Shown: positions 1 through 6,887 of the stretch, piece after piece
How positions within the stretch are numbered: position 1 is the first letter of the stretch
Layout: every line of letters begins with the position of its first letter
Assembly: GCF_902490045.1 (NCBI RefSeq)
Contig: NZ_CABUCJ010000057.1
Coordinates: 1 to 15,636, forward strand
Direction: 5' to 3'
Source: an uncultured Anaerotruncus sp.
GTDB lineage: Bacteria; Bacillota; Clostridia; Oscillospirales; Ruminococcaceae
DNA: 15,636 bases
Made by a program: the position numbers and the translations under genes
The notes under the pieces: generated by a model
What the model saw: the letters and a program-made list of their open reading frames with translations, nothing else
The model's database searches: none
Told to the model about the DNA's origin: nothing

Positions 1-9
1 CCTTCTTTG

Positions 10-39
10 GTTCCTTTCTTGGGCGAACAAGAAAGGAAC
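10..39. repeat. Perfect 12-bp inverted repeat
   Basis: GTTCCTTTCTTG (10-21) and CAAGAAAGGAAC (28-39) are exact reverse complements around a 6-base GGCGAA loop. No T-run follows on either strand, so it is not a classic terminator, although it may mark the end of a transcript from outside the window. It resembles the dispersed intergenic palindromes of many Oscillospiraceae genomes (recalled, not searched). Confidence 0.6.
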
Positions 40-43
40 TCGC

Positions 44-140
44 TGTCGGTCGACTACCGACAAACTCCACCGCTCACTGAGCGGTAAGCCTAAGAACCGC
101 CGCCGGTCGACTACCGGCAAGCCCTCCGCCCGCTGGGCGG
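44..140. repeat. Two-copy tandem array of paired small hairpins
   Basis: Four short hairpins alternate in the order A-B-A'-B'. A is TGTCGGT/ACCGACA at 44-62 and A' is GCCGGT/ACCGGC at 102-118; both have loop CGACT and share the core GGTCGACTACC with an offset of 57 bases. B is ACCGCTC/GAGCGGT at 69-85 with loop ACT and B' is CCGCCC/GGGCGG at 126-140 with loop GCT. The two copies differ on both arms of the stems so that pairing is kept, which suggests selection on structure. A fifth small hairpin, CCGCC/GGCGG, lies at 171-183. There is no convincing ORF in 1-200. The function is unknown; a repeat family of the REP or small structured RNA kind is possible. Confidence 0.5.
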
Positions 141-181
141 AAAATCAAAAGAGCCTCCGGGTGATTAAGCCCGCCGCAGGC

Positions 182-210
182 GGTCCATACTTCAACTGAG
201 GTGATGGACC
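182..210 (+). promoter_or_regulatory. Hairpin that places a ribosome binding site in its loop
   Basis: GGTCCAT (182-188) pairs perfectly with ATGGACC (204-210) around a 15-base loop. The loop carries the GAGGTG ribosome binding site of the small gene that starts at 211, directly after the 3' arm. The arrangement could modulate initiation, but a chance 7-bp stem cannot be excluded. Confidence 0.35.
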
Positions 211-354
211 ATGTCCTATGTCGATCCAAAGCTGCGCTACCGGTTCGAGTCGCTCCCCATCGAGCTGAAAGACGAGATCCTGCGCCGCGACGTCAAACTC
301 TACACCCTGAACGACCTGATCGAATGTCTCCAAAACATTGTGGAGGAAGAGTAA
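211..354 (+). CDS. Small conserved-looking protein, 47 aa
   Basis: The ORF starts ATG TCC TAT GTC GAT and ends with TAA at 352-354. A GAGGTGA ribosome binding site ends a few bases before the start. The protein begins MSYVDPKLRYRFESLPIEL, continues with a charged segment (KDEILRRDVKLYTLNDL) and ends in a glutamate-rich tail; it has no Cys pair, signal peptide or membrane segment. Predicted character is short, soluble and helical. I recall similar 45-50 aa hypothetical proteins in Clostridia of the same M-S-Y-x-D-P-K type but know no function for them. The next plus-strand gene begins 62 bases downstream, so the two could be co-transcribed, but a 12-bp hairpin overlaps this stop codon. The case for coding rests on the ribosome binding site, the family resemblance and the sharp end in the hairpin. 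Confidence 0.7.
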   Translation: MSYVDPKLRYRFESLPIELKDEILRRDVKLYTLNDLIECLQNIVEEE

Positions 355-367
355 GCTCTTCCTCCAC
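340..367 (+). terminator. 12-bp hairpin overlapping the stop codon (possible terminator or attenuator)
   Basis: GTGGAGGAAGAG (340-351) and CTCTTCCTCCAC (356-367) are perfect complements and the 4-base loop TAAG contains the stop codon of the 47-aa ORF. No U-run follows directly; the nearest is TTTTT at 386-390. It may be a weak terminator, an attenuator or an mRNA 3'-end stabiliser. Confidence 0.4.
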
Positions 368-416
368 TGTGTCATTTCCGGGGGATTTTTCATAGGATGC
401 GCGGGGAGGTGGCCGC

Positions 417-617
417 ATGAATTCCTACGAACTGGTCACCGCGATCACCGCGCTCGCGGTTTCGATCGCGCAGGACTATCCCGACAACACCGAGCTCGAC
501 GTGCTCGGCTCCATCTTTGTGCAGCTCGGCGAGACGCTCGAGACGATCGCGCTCCAGCGGGAGCTGGAGGAGAACCGGCGGGTCCCGCCTGCCGGAAGGC
601 CCGGCGTGTCAGAGTAG
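417..617 (+). CDS. Small helical protein, DUF6774-like, 66 aa
   Basis: The start is supported by GGGGAGGTG six bases before ATG 417; the stop is TAG at 615-617. Residues 1-20 (MNSYELVTAITALAVSIAQD) form a hydrophobic helix, followed by the segment LDVLGSIFVQLGETLETIAL and a Glu/Arg-rich tail. This is the pattern I recall from small Clostridia proteins called DUF6774: a Q-L-G-[DE]-T-L-x-T-I core after an N-terminal ELVT-I-A motif. That assignment is from memory and the function is unknown. The last nine bases overlap the 3' end of the convergent membrane-protein gene. The C-terminal tail (RRVPPAGRPGVSE) looks poorly conserved. Confidence 0.75.
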   Translation: MNSYELVTAITALAVSIAQDYPDNTELDVLGSIFVQLGETLETIALQRELEENRRVPPAGRPGVSE

Positions 618-1034
618 CCTGTAGGCGGGCCGGCGTTCTCCGAACCACCAGTGGCGCAGCCAGTCGTCGAGGACGATGGCCGGCAGGGAGAGCAGGAACC
701 ACAGGTTCGCATAGAGCAGGCATATCTGTCCGCAGAGGTTATAGGGCATCCCGGAGTAGTCCCAGATTCCCAGTCCCAGCCACACGTTCAGGACCATTCC
801 CGCGCAAAATTCCGCCGTTGTGACGATGAGCGAGGCGAGCACCATCTGGGAGAGCAGCGCCATGCACCATTCGCACCGCTCGTTGATCCGCCCGATCAGC
901 AAAAAGCAGACGCCTCCCAGCGCTGCCATCGTCCAGTCGGAATGTCCCCGCCAGAGCACCTCCACCAGATAATAGAGCGCGCCGCCCACCGTAAAGAGCA
1001 CCGCCCGCCGCAGGGGAACGTGCAGGTCGACCAC
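609..1034 (-). CDS. Small multi-pass membrane protein, PF06541 (putative ABC transporter permease / CmpB-like)
   Basis: The 141-aa product has about four hydrophobic segments and the conserved string of this family: YYLVEVLWRGHSDWTM near the N terminus, GGVCFLLIGRINE, then W-x-G-x-x-x-W-D-Y-S-x-M-P-[YF]-N-L-x-G-Q-I-C, and C-terminal LDDWLRHWWFGERRP. Family members are called putative ABC transporter permeases, but the biochemical role is not established. I chose the GTG at 1034-1032 because AAGGAGG lies eight bases upstream. The ATG at 1061-1059 would add nine residues but has no ribosome binding site and would turn this AAGGAGG into coding sequence. The gene is divergent from the ferredoxin gene and converges on the DUF6774-like ORF, overlapping it by nine bases. 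Confidence 0.85.
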   Translation of the reverse strand: MVDLHVPLRRAVLFTVGGALYYLVEVLWRGHSDWTMAALGGVCFLLIGRINERCEWCMALLSQMVLASLIVTTAEFCAGMVLNVWLGLGIWDYSGMPYNLCGQICLLYANLWFLLSLPAIVLDDWLRHWWFGERRPAYRLL

Positions 1035-1155
1035 CGCACCGCCTCCTTCCCTTTTTCCCATATTATGCGGGCGCGGCCCGTCCAAACTCCTCCTGTGGAT
1101 AATTCGGGCGGACGCGGGCAAGAATAGGGATATCTTTACGGAAGGAGGACCTGCC

Positions 1156-1344
1156 ATGATTGCCAAAATCGACCGCGACGGCTGCATCTCCTGCGGCATG
1201 TGCGTGGAAATCTGCCCCGAGGTGTTCCATATGGGGGAGGACGGACTGGCCGACGTGCACCAGAATCCCGTACCGGACGAAGCGGAGAAGGGCGCCGTCT
1301 CCGCGCAGGAGAGCTGCCCCGTCTCTGTCATCCACGTCGAATGA
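1156..1344 (+). CDS. Single-cluster [4Fe-4S] ferredoxin
   Basis: The 62-aa protein starts at ATG 1156, seven bases after AAGGAGG. The cysteines are C10-x2-C13-x2-C16-x3-C20-P and C54-P. By analogy with the ~60-aa Thermotoga maritima ferredoxin, C10, C13, C16 and C54 bind one [4Fe-4S] cluster for cytoplasmic electron transfer. C20 is present, but the partner Cys that forms a disulfide with it in the Thermotoga protein is replaced (Gly46 by simple spacing). The acidic composition is normal for a ferredoxin. It appears monocistronic: the neighbours on both sides are on the minus strand, and the bidirectional terminator at 1456-1489 could end the message. The electron donor and acceptor cannot be inferred from context. 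Confidence 0.93.
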   Translation: MIAKIDRDGCISCGMCVEICPEVFHMGEDGLADVHQNPVPDEAEKGAVSAQESCPVSVIHVE

Positions 1345-1397
1345 TTCTGGTCTTATAATTCGATTTTACAGCCAAAATAACTAGTATTATGTTACCA

Positions 1398-1426
1398 TTG
1401 ACCTTTTGGCGGCCGTATGGTAGGAT
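1398..1426 (+). promoter_or_regulatory. Orphan sigma-A-like promoter
   Basis: TTGACC (1398-1403) is separated by exactly 17 bases from TAGGAT (1421-1426). It lies in an AT-richer stretch (about 1345-1450) after the ferredoxin stop. No plausible gene follows on this strand before the terminator at 1456-1489, so a transcript from about 1433 would be only some 55 nt long. It may be a chance match. Confidence 0.35.
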
Positions 1427-1455
1427 AAATTCACAAACTAAATACCGTTTCCCGG

Positions 1456-1489
1456 AAAAAGGCCTGCGGCACAGCCGCAGGCCTTTTTT
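1456..1489. terminator. Bidirectional rho-independent terminator
   Basis: GGCCTGCGGC (1461-1470), loop ACA and GCCGCAGGCC (1474-1483) form a perfect 10-bp GC stem flanked by AAAAA on the left and TTTTTT (1484-1489) on the right. It can end plus-strand transcripts from the ferredoxin side and minus-strand queT transcripts. The queT stop codon lies directly beside the T-run. Confidence 0.92.
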
Positions 1490-2020
1490 CTATCTTCCGG
1501 GATTTCCGAACAGCTGTTCCCCGAGCCCCTTGCGCTCGAGCGCCCAGACGAGCAGCAGCCCGAGCACGCAGCAGGAGAGCAATTGGCCGGCGCCGACCGA
1601 CAGCGCGGTTGCCAAAAAGACGCCTGTGTTCCACCCTTCCGGGGAGAGAATGGTGATCTCCGCGCCGATGAAGACGGCGTTGACGAGCACGGGGGGCAGC
1701 GACGACGCCACCGGGAGGCCGAAGACGCGCGTCTTCCGCAGCGCCCAGCTCATGAGCGCGGCGATGAGCGTGGCGGAGGTGCCCACCGCCACATCCACCA
1801 GCCCCATCGACGAACCGAGGGCGTTGGTGAGCGCGCAGCCGAGCGTCACGCCGGCGATGGCGTCGGGGCTCAGCACGGGCAGCAGGGTGAGCGCCTCCGA
1901 GACGCGCACCTGCACCGCCCCGAAGGAGAGCGGCAGCAGCAGGAGGCTGACGGCGCAGTAGACCGCGGCGATCATGGCCGCCACGACCATGCGCCGGATT
2001 TTTGGGGATTGCCTTGTCAT
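1490..2020 (-). CDS. queT: Queuosine precursor transporter QueT
   Basis: The 176-aa hydrophobic protein has about five or six membrane segments and the QueT family (PF06177) signature: an N-terminal helix of the MVVAAMIAAVYCAVSLLL type, then P-L-S-F-G-A-V-Q-V-R-V-S-E-A-L-T-x-L-P, and the G-x-x-x-G-C-x-L-x-N-x-L-G segment after it. QueT-type proteins are predicted substrate-binding (S) components for uptake of queuosine precursors such as preQ1, probably with a shared energising module encoded elsewhere. The ATG at 2020-2018 is preceded by AGAGG. The family call is strengthened by a preQ1-I-like aptamer and promoter in the leader. The gene stands alone and ends at the bidirectional terminator. 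Confidence 0.92.
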   Translation of the reverse strand: MTRQSPKIRRMVVAAMIAAVYCAVSLLLLPLSFGAVQVRVSEALTLLPVLSPDAIAGVTLGCALTNALGSSMGLVDVAVGTSATLIAALMSWALRKTRVFGLPVASSLPPVLVNAVFIGAEITILSPEGWNTGVFLATALSVGAGQLLSCCVLGLLLVWALERKGLGEQLFGNPGR

Positions 2021-2066
2021 GTTTTTCCTCTTTTCCGGAGCCTTCCCGCGGTTTTTCGCGGACGCC

Positions 2067-2105
2067 CCTAGTATTTGTTTAAGGTCAGGATGTTGCGAAC
2101 TGACC
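2067..2105 (-). promoter_or_regulatory. preQ1-I-type riboswitch aptamer upstream of queT
   Basis: Read on the minus strand, GGTCA pairs with TGACC around a loop GTTCGCAACATCC and is followed by the A-rich tail TTAAACAAATACTAGG. This matches the small preQ1 class I pseudoknot (compare the Thermoanaerobacter tengcongensis aptamer: a short stem, a UCGCA-containing loop and the tail UUAACAAAACAAGG). CC at the end of the loop can pair with GG of the tail as pseudoknot P2. The downstream gene imports queuosine precursors, which is the expected regulon. The aptamer tail lies about 45 bases before the queT ATG. A small CCGCG/CGCGG hairpin comes between them, so the expression platform is not clear; there is no U-run. 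Confidence 0.85.
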
Positions 2106-2125
2106 GCCGCGCAAGCGGCTTTCTT

Positions 2126-2154
2126 ATTTTAGCTTCTAAGGCGGGAAAAAGCAA
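2126..2154 (-). promoter_or_regulatory. queT promoter
   Basis: On the minus strand TTGCTT (2154-2149) and TAAAAT (2131-2126) are separated by 17 bases. The expected start, about 2119, lies just before the preQ1-I-like aptamer, so the whole riboswitch would be in the leader. Confidence 0.75.
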
Positions 2155-2162
2155 GCCCGGCA

Positions 2163-2191
2163 TTGTGATTCCCGCGGATTTATAGTATAAT
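2163..2191 (+). promoter_or_regulatory. Promoter of the histidine phosphatase-ruvX unit
   Basis: TTGTGA (2163-2168), a 17-base spacer and a perfect TATAAT (2186-2191). It is back to back with the queT promoter. The predicted start is about 2198, which gives a leader of roughly 70 bases. Confidence 0.8.
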
Positions 2192-2205
2192 AGATGCGTA
2201 TGTTT

Positions 2206-2227
2206 CGCGGGCGCCCTGCCGCCCGCG
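2206..2227 (+). other. GC-rich leader hairpin
   Basis: CGCGGGC (2206-2212) pairs with GCCCGCG (2221-2227) at the very 5' end of the predicted transcript. Further GC-rich segments (2225-2245) could form alternative pairings. No known RNA family recognised. Confidence 0.3.
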
Positions 2228-2270
2228 CCCGCGGCCGCGCGGGGAATTCATTGGAATCGGGTGAAATCGT

Positions 2271-3014
2271 TTGACCACTACCTTATATCTGGTCCGCCAC
2301 GCGGAGGCCGAGGGCAACTGGCGGCGGACCTTCCAGGGGCACAGCAACAGCGACGTGAGCGAAAAGGGCTACCGCCAGCTCGAGTATCTCGCCCGGCGGT
2401 TCGCGGAGATCCCGCTCGACGCCGTCTACTCCTCCCCGCTCAAGCGGGCGTATGAGACGGCAAGGGCGATCGACCGCGCGGCCGGGCTGCCCATTGTGAC
2501 CGACGACGACCTCATGGAAATCAACGGCGGCGCGTTCGAGGGGGTTCCCTTCGCGGAGCTGCCGCTGCGCTTTCCGGTGGAGGAGGCCCGCTGGGACAAC
2601 GAGCCGTGGGCGTTTGAGGCCCCGGGCGGCGAGAGCATGCGCAGCGTCTACGAACGGATGCGGGGCGCCATCGGCCGCATCGTGCGGGCGCACGCGGGCG
2701 GGACGGTCGCCGTCGCCTCCCACGGCTGCGCCATCCGAAACTACCTCTGCCACGCGCAGGGCTGGCCGCTCGAACGGATCGGCGAGGTCGGCTGGTGCGA
2801 CAACACCGCCGTCAGCCGGATCGAATTCGGGGACGATTTCCGGCCGCATCCGGTCTACCTGAACGACTCCTCCCACCTGCCGGAGGCCGCTTCGACCTTT
2901 GCGCTGCAGGACTGGTGGCGCAGCGTCCCCGTCACCGAGGAGGACCGCGCGGCCTATGCCGCCCGGGAAACCGCAGATACCGGCGGCCAGGCCGCCAAAG
3001 GAGTGAAGATATGA
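2271..3014 (+). CDS. Histidine phosphatase family protein (phosphoglycerate mutase-like)
   Basis: The 247-aa product carries the RHG-type motif V-R9-H10-A-E-A-E-G-N, where His10 is the phospho-accepting residue. It also has S-S-P-L-K-R59-A-Y-E-T-A, the acidic E83 in MEINGGAFEG, and the second catalytic histidine in SH151G. These are all the expected residues for the branch 1 histidine phosphatases, which act on small phosphorylated metabolites or serve as cofactor-dependent mutases. The substrate cannot be told from sequence. TTG at 2271 is the start: the first beta strand (LYLVRH) needs it, an in-frame TGA lies at 2262-2264, and GGGTGA is just upstream. The stop overlaps the ruvX start as ATGA, which suggests translational coupling. 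Confidence 0.9.
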   Translation: MTTTLYLVRHAEAEGNWRRTFQGHSNSDVSEKGYRQLEYLARRFAEIPLDAVYSSPLKRAYETARAIDRAAGLPIVTDDDLMEINGGAFEGVPFAELPLRFPVEEARWDNEPWAFEAPGGESMRSVYERMRGAIGRIVRAHAGGTVAVASHGCAIRNYLCHAQGWPLERIGEVGWCDNTAVSRIEFGDDFRPHPVYLNDSSHLPEAASTFALQDWWRSVPVTEEDRAAYAARETADTGGQAAKGVKI

Positions 3015-3439
3015 AGATCATGGCTGTTGATTTCGGCGACGCGCGCACCGGGCTCGCCTGCTGCGACCGCACCGAATACCTCGCCTCCCCCATCGGCGTC
3101 ATCCACGACAAGGACTTCGGCAGCGTGGTCCAGAAGGTCGCCGCCTCCGCCAGCGAATACGGCGCGGAGATGGTCATCGTGGGGCACCCCATCAACATGG
3201 ACGGCTCGGAGGGCCCCCGCGCCCAGCTCTGTGCCGACTTCGCCGACCAGCTCGCAAAGCTGGTCACCGTCCCCGTGCGCCTGTGGGACGAGCGCGGCAC
3301 CACCGTCTCCGCGACGGGGTACCTCAACGCCACCAACACCCGCGGCAAAAAACGCAAGGAGGTCATCGACGAGGTGGCCGCCACCATCATCCTCGAAAGT
3401 TATATGAATTACCGCCGCAATCATCCGGATGAAGATTGA
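3011..3439 (+). CDS. ruvX: Putative pre-16S rRNA nuclease / Holliday junction resolvase RuvX (YqgF family)
   Basis: The 142-aa protein has the RNase H-like core of YqgF/RuvX: A-V-D7-F-G-D-A-R-T-G-L-A at the N terminus, E-M-V-I-V-G-H-P, L-W-D-E94-R-G-T-T, and V-I-D120-E-V-A-A-x-x-I-L near the C terminus, which supplies the metal-binding acidic residues. The length is normal. Homologues process pre-16S rRNA and were proposed as an alternative junction resolvase. Start ATG 3011 has AAAGGAG seven to eight bases upstream and overlaps the phosphatase stop by four bases. A second ATG at 3020 is possible but has worse spacing. The -35 box of the gltX promoter overlaps the stop codon. Confidence 0.93.
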   Translation: MKIMAVDFGDARTGLACCDRTEYLASPIGVIHDKDFGSVVQKVAASASEYGAEMVIVGHPINMDGSEGPRAQLCADFADQLAKLVTVPVRLWDERGTTVSATGYLNATNTRGKKRKEVIDEVAATIILESYMNYRRNHPDED

Positions 3440-3464
3440 TAACGGTGGAAAATTGTAGTATACT
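3436..3464 (+). promoter_or_regulatory. gltX-glnS promoter
   Basis: TTGATA (3436-3441), a 17-base spacer and TATACT (3459-3464). The -35 box overlaps the ruvX stop codon. Predicted start about 3471, giving a short leader of some 30 bases with AAAGGAG before the gltX ATG; there is no room for a T-box or other large leader element. Confidence 0.78.
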
Positions 3465-3499
3465 ATCCGCGTGATTACAGCCGCAAAGGAGCTTTTTTG

Positions 3500-5155
3500 A
3501 TGGACTACAACGCACTTGCCGACCTGCTCTTCCCCGGTCTCGACGAGGAGGCGGTCATCGCCAGAATCGAGACGGCCTACCCGCCCCGCAGCCTGCCCGA
3601 GGGGGCGAAGGTCACCCGCATGGCCCCCAGCCCCACCGGGTTCATGCACCTTGGGAACCTCTTCGGCGCGATCGCGGACGAGCGCCTCGCCCACCAGAGC
3701 GGCGGCGTCTTCTACCTGCGCATCGAGGATACCGACCAGAAGCGCGAGGTGCCGGGCGCGGTCGAAACGATCCTCAGGGTCTTTTCCGACTACGAGCTCC
3801 CCTTCGACGAGGGCGCGTCGGCCGACGGCGACAACGGCGCCTACGGCCCCTACCGACAGCGGCAGCGGGAGGGGATTTACCGGGCCTACGCCAAGCGGCT
3901 CGTCCGCCAGGGGAAGGCGTATCCCTGCTTCTGCACCGAGGAGGAGCTTGCCGCCATCCGTGAAAAGCAGGCCGCCGAAAAGGCGAATTTCGGTTATTAC
4001 GGCGGGTGGGCGGTCCACCGCGACACCCCCTTCGACGAGGTGAAAGCCCGCATCGCGGCGGGCGAGCCGTTCGTGCTGCGCTTCCGCAGCGAGGGCGACC
4101 CCGGACGGCGCACCAAATTCACCGACCTCGTGCGCGGGACGATGGAGCTGCCCGAAAACGACCAGGACGTGGTGCTCCTCAAGAGCGACGGCATCCCCAC
4201 CTACCACTTCGCGCACGTCGTCGACGACCACTTGATGGGCACGACCCACGTCGTGCGCGGGGAGGAGTGGCTGGCGACGCTGCCCATCCACATCCAGCTC
4301 TTCGGCGCGATGGGCTGGAAAATGCCCAAGTATGTGCACACCGCCCAGCTCATGAAGCTGGACAACGGCAGCAAGCGCAAGCTCTCCAAGCGCAAGGACC
4401 CCGAGCTCGCGCTCGACTTCTACCAGCGGCAGGGCTACTGCGTGGCGGCGGTTAAGGAGTACCTCATGACCCTCCTAAACTCCAATTTTGAGGACTGGAG
4501 GCTTGCGAACCCCGACGCCCCGCTCGAAAAATTCCCCTTCAATACCAAAAAGATGGGCGTTTCGGGCGCGCTCTTCGACATCGAAAAGCTGAACGACGTC
4601 TCCAAAAACGTCATCTCCCGCATGTCCGCCGCCGAGGTCGCGGACATGCTCACCGCCTGGGCGCGTGAGTTTGACCCCGATTTCTGCGCGCTGCTCGAGC
4701 GCGATCCCGCCTACACCGAGGCGATCCTCTCGATCGGCCGCGGCGGCAAAAAGCCCCGCAAGGACATCGCCGTGTGGAGCGGCGCCAAAGAATATCTGAG
4801 CTTCTTCTTCGACGAGCTCTTCACCTGCGACGGCGCCTATCCCGAAAATGTCCGCTCCGCCGACGCAAAGCGCATCCTCGAAGAATACGCGGCGATCTAC
4901 GACCCGGCGGACGACAGCGGCGTCTGGTTCGACAGGATCAAGGCGCTCGCCGACCGGCTCGGATACGCCGCCAATATGAAGGACTACAAGCAGAACCCCG
5001 AAGCCTACCGCGGCAGCGTCGCGGACGTGAGCATGGTGCTGCGCGTGGCCGTCACCGGGCGGCAGAACTCCCCTGACATGTACGAGATCATGCGGCTGCT
5101 CGGCCGGGAGCGGGTGCTCCGGCGGCTGCGCGGCGCGGCGGAAAATCTGAACTGA
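3500..5155 (+). CDS. gltX: Glutamate--tRNA ligase
   Basis: The 551-aa enzyme attaches glutamate to tRNA(Glu) in the cytoplasm. The class I signatures are present: M-A-P-S-P-T-G-F-M-H50-L-G-N (HIGH variant) and R-K294-L-S-K-R298 (KMSKS). After the Rossmann start come L-R-I-E-D-T-D, the tRNA(Glu) acceptor region, W-L-A-T-L-P-I-H and a helical anticodon-binding C-terminal part. At about 550 residues it is longer than the ~480 aa of the common bacterial enzyme and resembles the long form seen in Clostridia, with an N-terminal extension before the catalytic core. ATG 3500 is chosen because AAAGGAG lies eight bases upstream; the TTG one codon earlier is less likely. glnS follows after 16 bases, so the two synthetases form one unit. 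Confidence 0.95.
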   Translation: MDYNALADLLFPGLDEEAVIARIETAYPPRSLPEGAKVTRMAPSPTGFMHLGNLFGAIADERLAHQSGGVFYLRIEDTDQKREVPGAVETILRVFSDYELPFDEGASADGDNGAYGPYRQRQREGIYRAYAKRLVRQGKAYPCFCTEEELAAIREKQAAEKANFGYYGGWAVHRDTPFDEVKARIAAGEPFVLRFRSEGDPGRRTKFTDLVRGTMELPENDQDVVLLKSDGIPTYHFAHVVDDHLMGTTHVVRGEEWLATLPIHIQLFGAMGWKMPKYVHTAQLMKLDNGSKRKLSKRKDPELALDFYQRQGYCVAAVKEYLMTLLNSNFEDWRLANPDAPLEKFPFNTKKMGVSGALFDIEKLNDVSKNVISRMSAAEVADMLTAWAREFDPDFCALLERDPAYTEAILSIGRGGKKPRKDIAVWSGAKEYLSFFFDELFTCDGAYPENVRSADAKRILEEYAAIYDPADDSGVWFDRIKALADRLGYAANMKDYKQNPEAYRGSVADVSMVLRVAVTGRQNSPDMYEIMRLLGRERVLRRLRGAAENLN

Positions 5156-5171
5156 AAAAGGACGTGGCCTT

Positions 5172-6821
<1,650 letters not shown>

Positions 6822-6836
6822 CGGAAAATCCAAACA

Positions 6837-6887
6837 GATAAAAAGCAGAGGCGGATGTCCGGGGGACATCCGCCTCTGCTTTTTATC
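6837..6887. terminator. Long perfect bidirectional terminator
   Basis: Positions 6837-6860 and 6864-6887 are perfect complements: 24 bp with a 3-base GGG loop. The outer part is AT-rich (GATAAAAA/TTTTTATC) and the core GC-rich, so an A-tract and a T-tract flank the stem in both directions. It ends gltX-glnS on the plus strand. On the minus strand it overlaps the stop codon of the MFS gene (TGA at 6888-6886). Confidence 0.95.

Noticed and set aside
1..200. CRISPR array or IS end at the left edge
   Set aside because: The repeats are only two imperfect copies with internal hairpins and no equal-length unique spacers, and there is no transposase or target-site duplication in view.
1094..1102. 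A perfect DnaA box (TTATCCACA on the minus strand)
   Set aside because: It is isolated, with no cluster of boxes, no AT-rich unwinding element and no dnaA or dnaN nearby, so it is not evidence for an origin.
1389..1961. A 190-codon plus-strand open frame beginning in the AT-rich gap
   Set aside because: It passes through the terminator and antisense through queT, and has no ribosome binding site or domain.
2954..4339. A 461-codon minus-strand open frame opposite ruvX and gltX
   Set aside because: It is antisense to two certain genes, has biased low-complexity composition and no recognisable motif.
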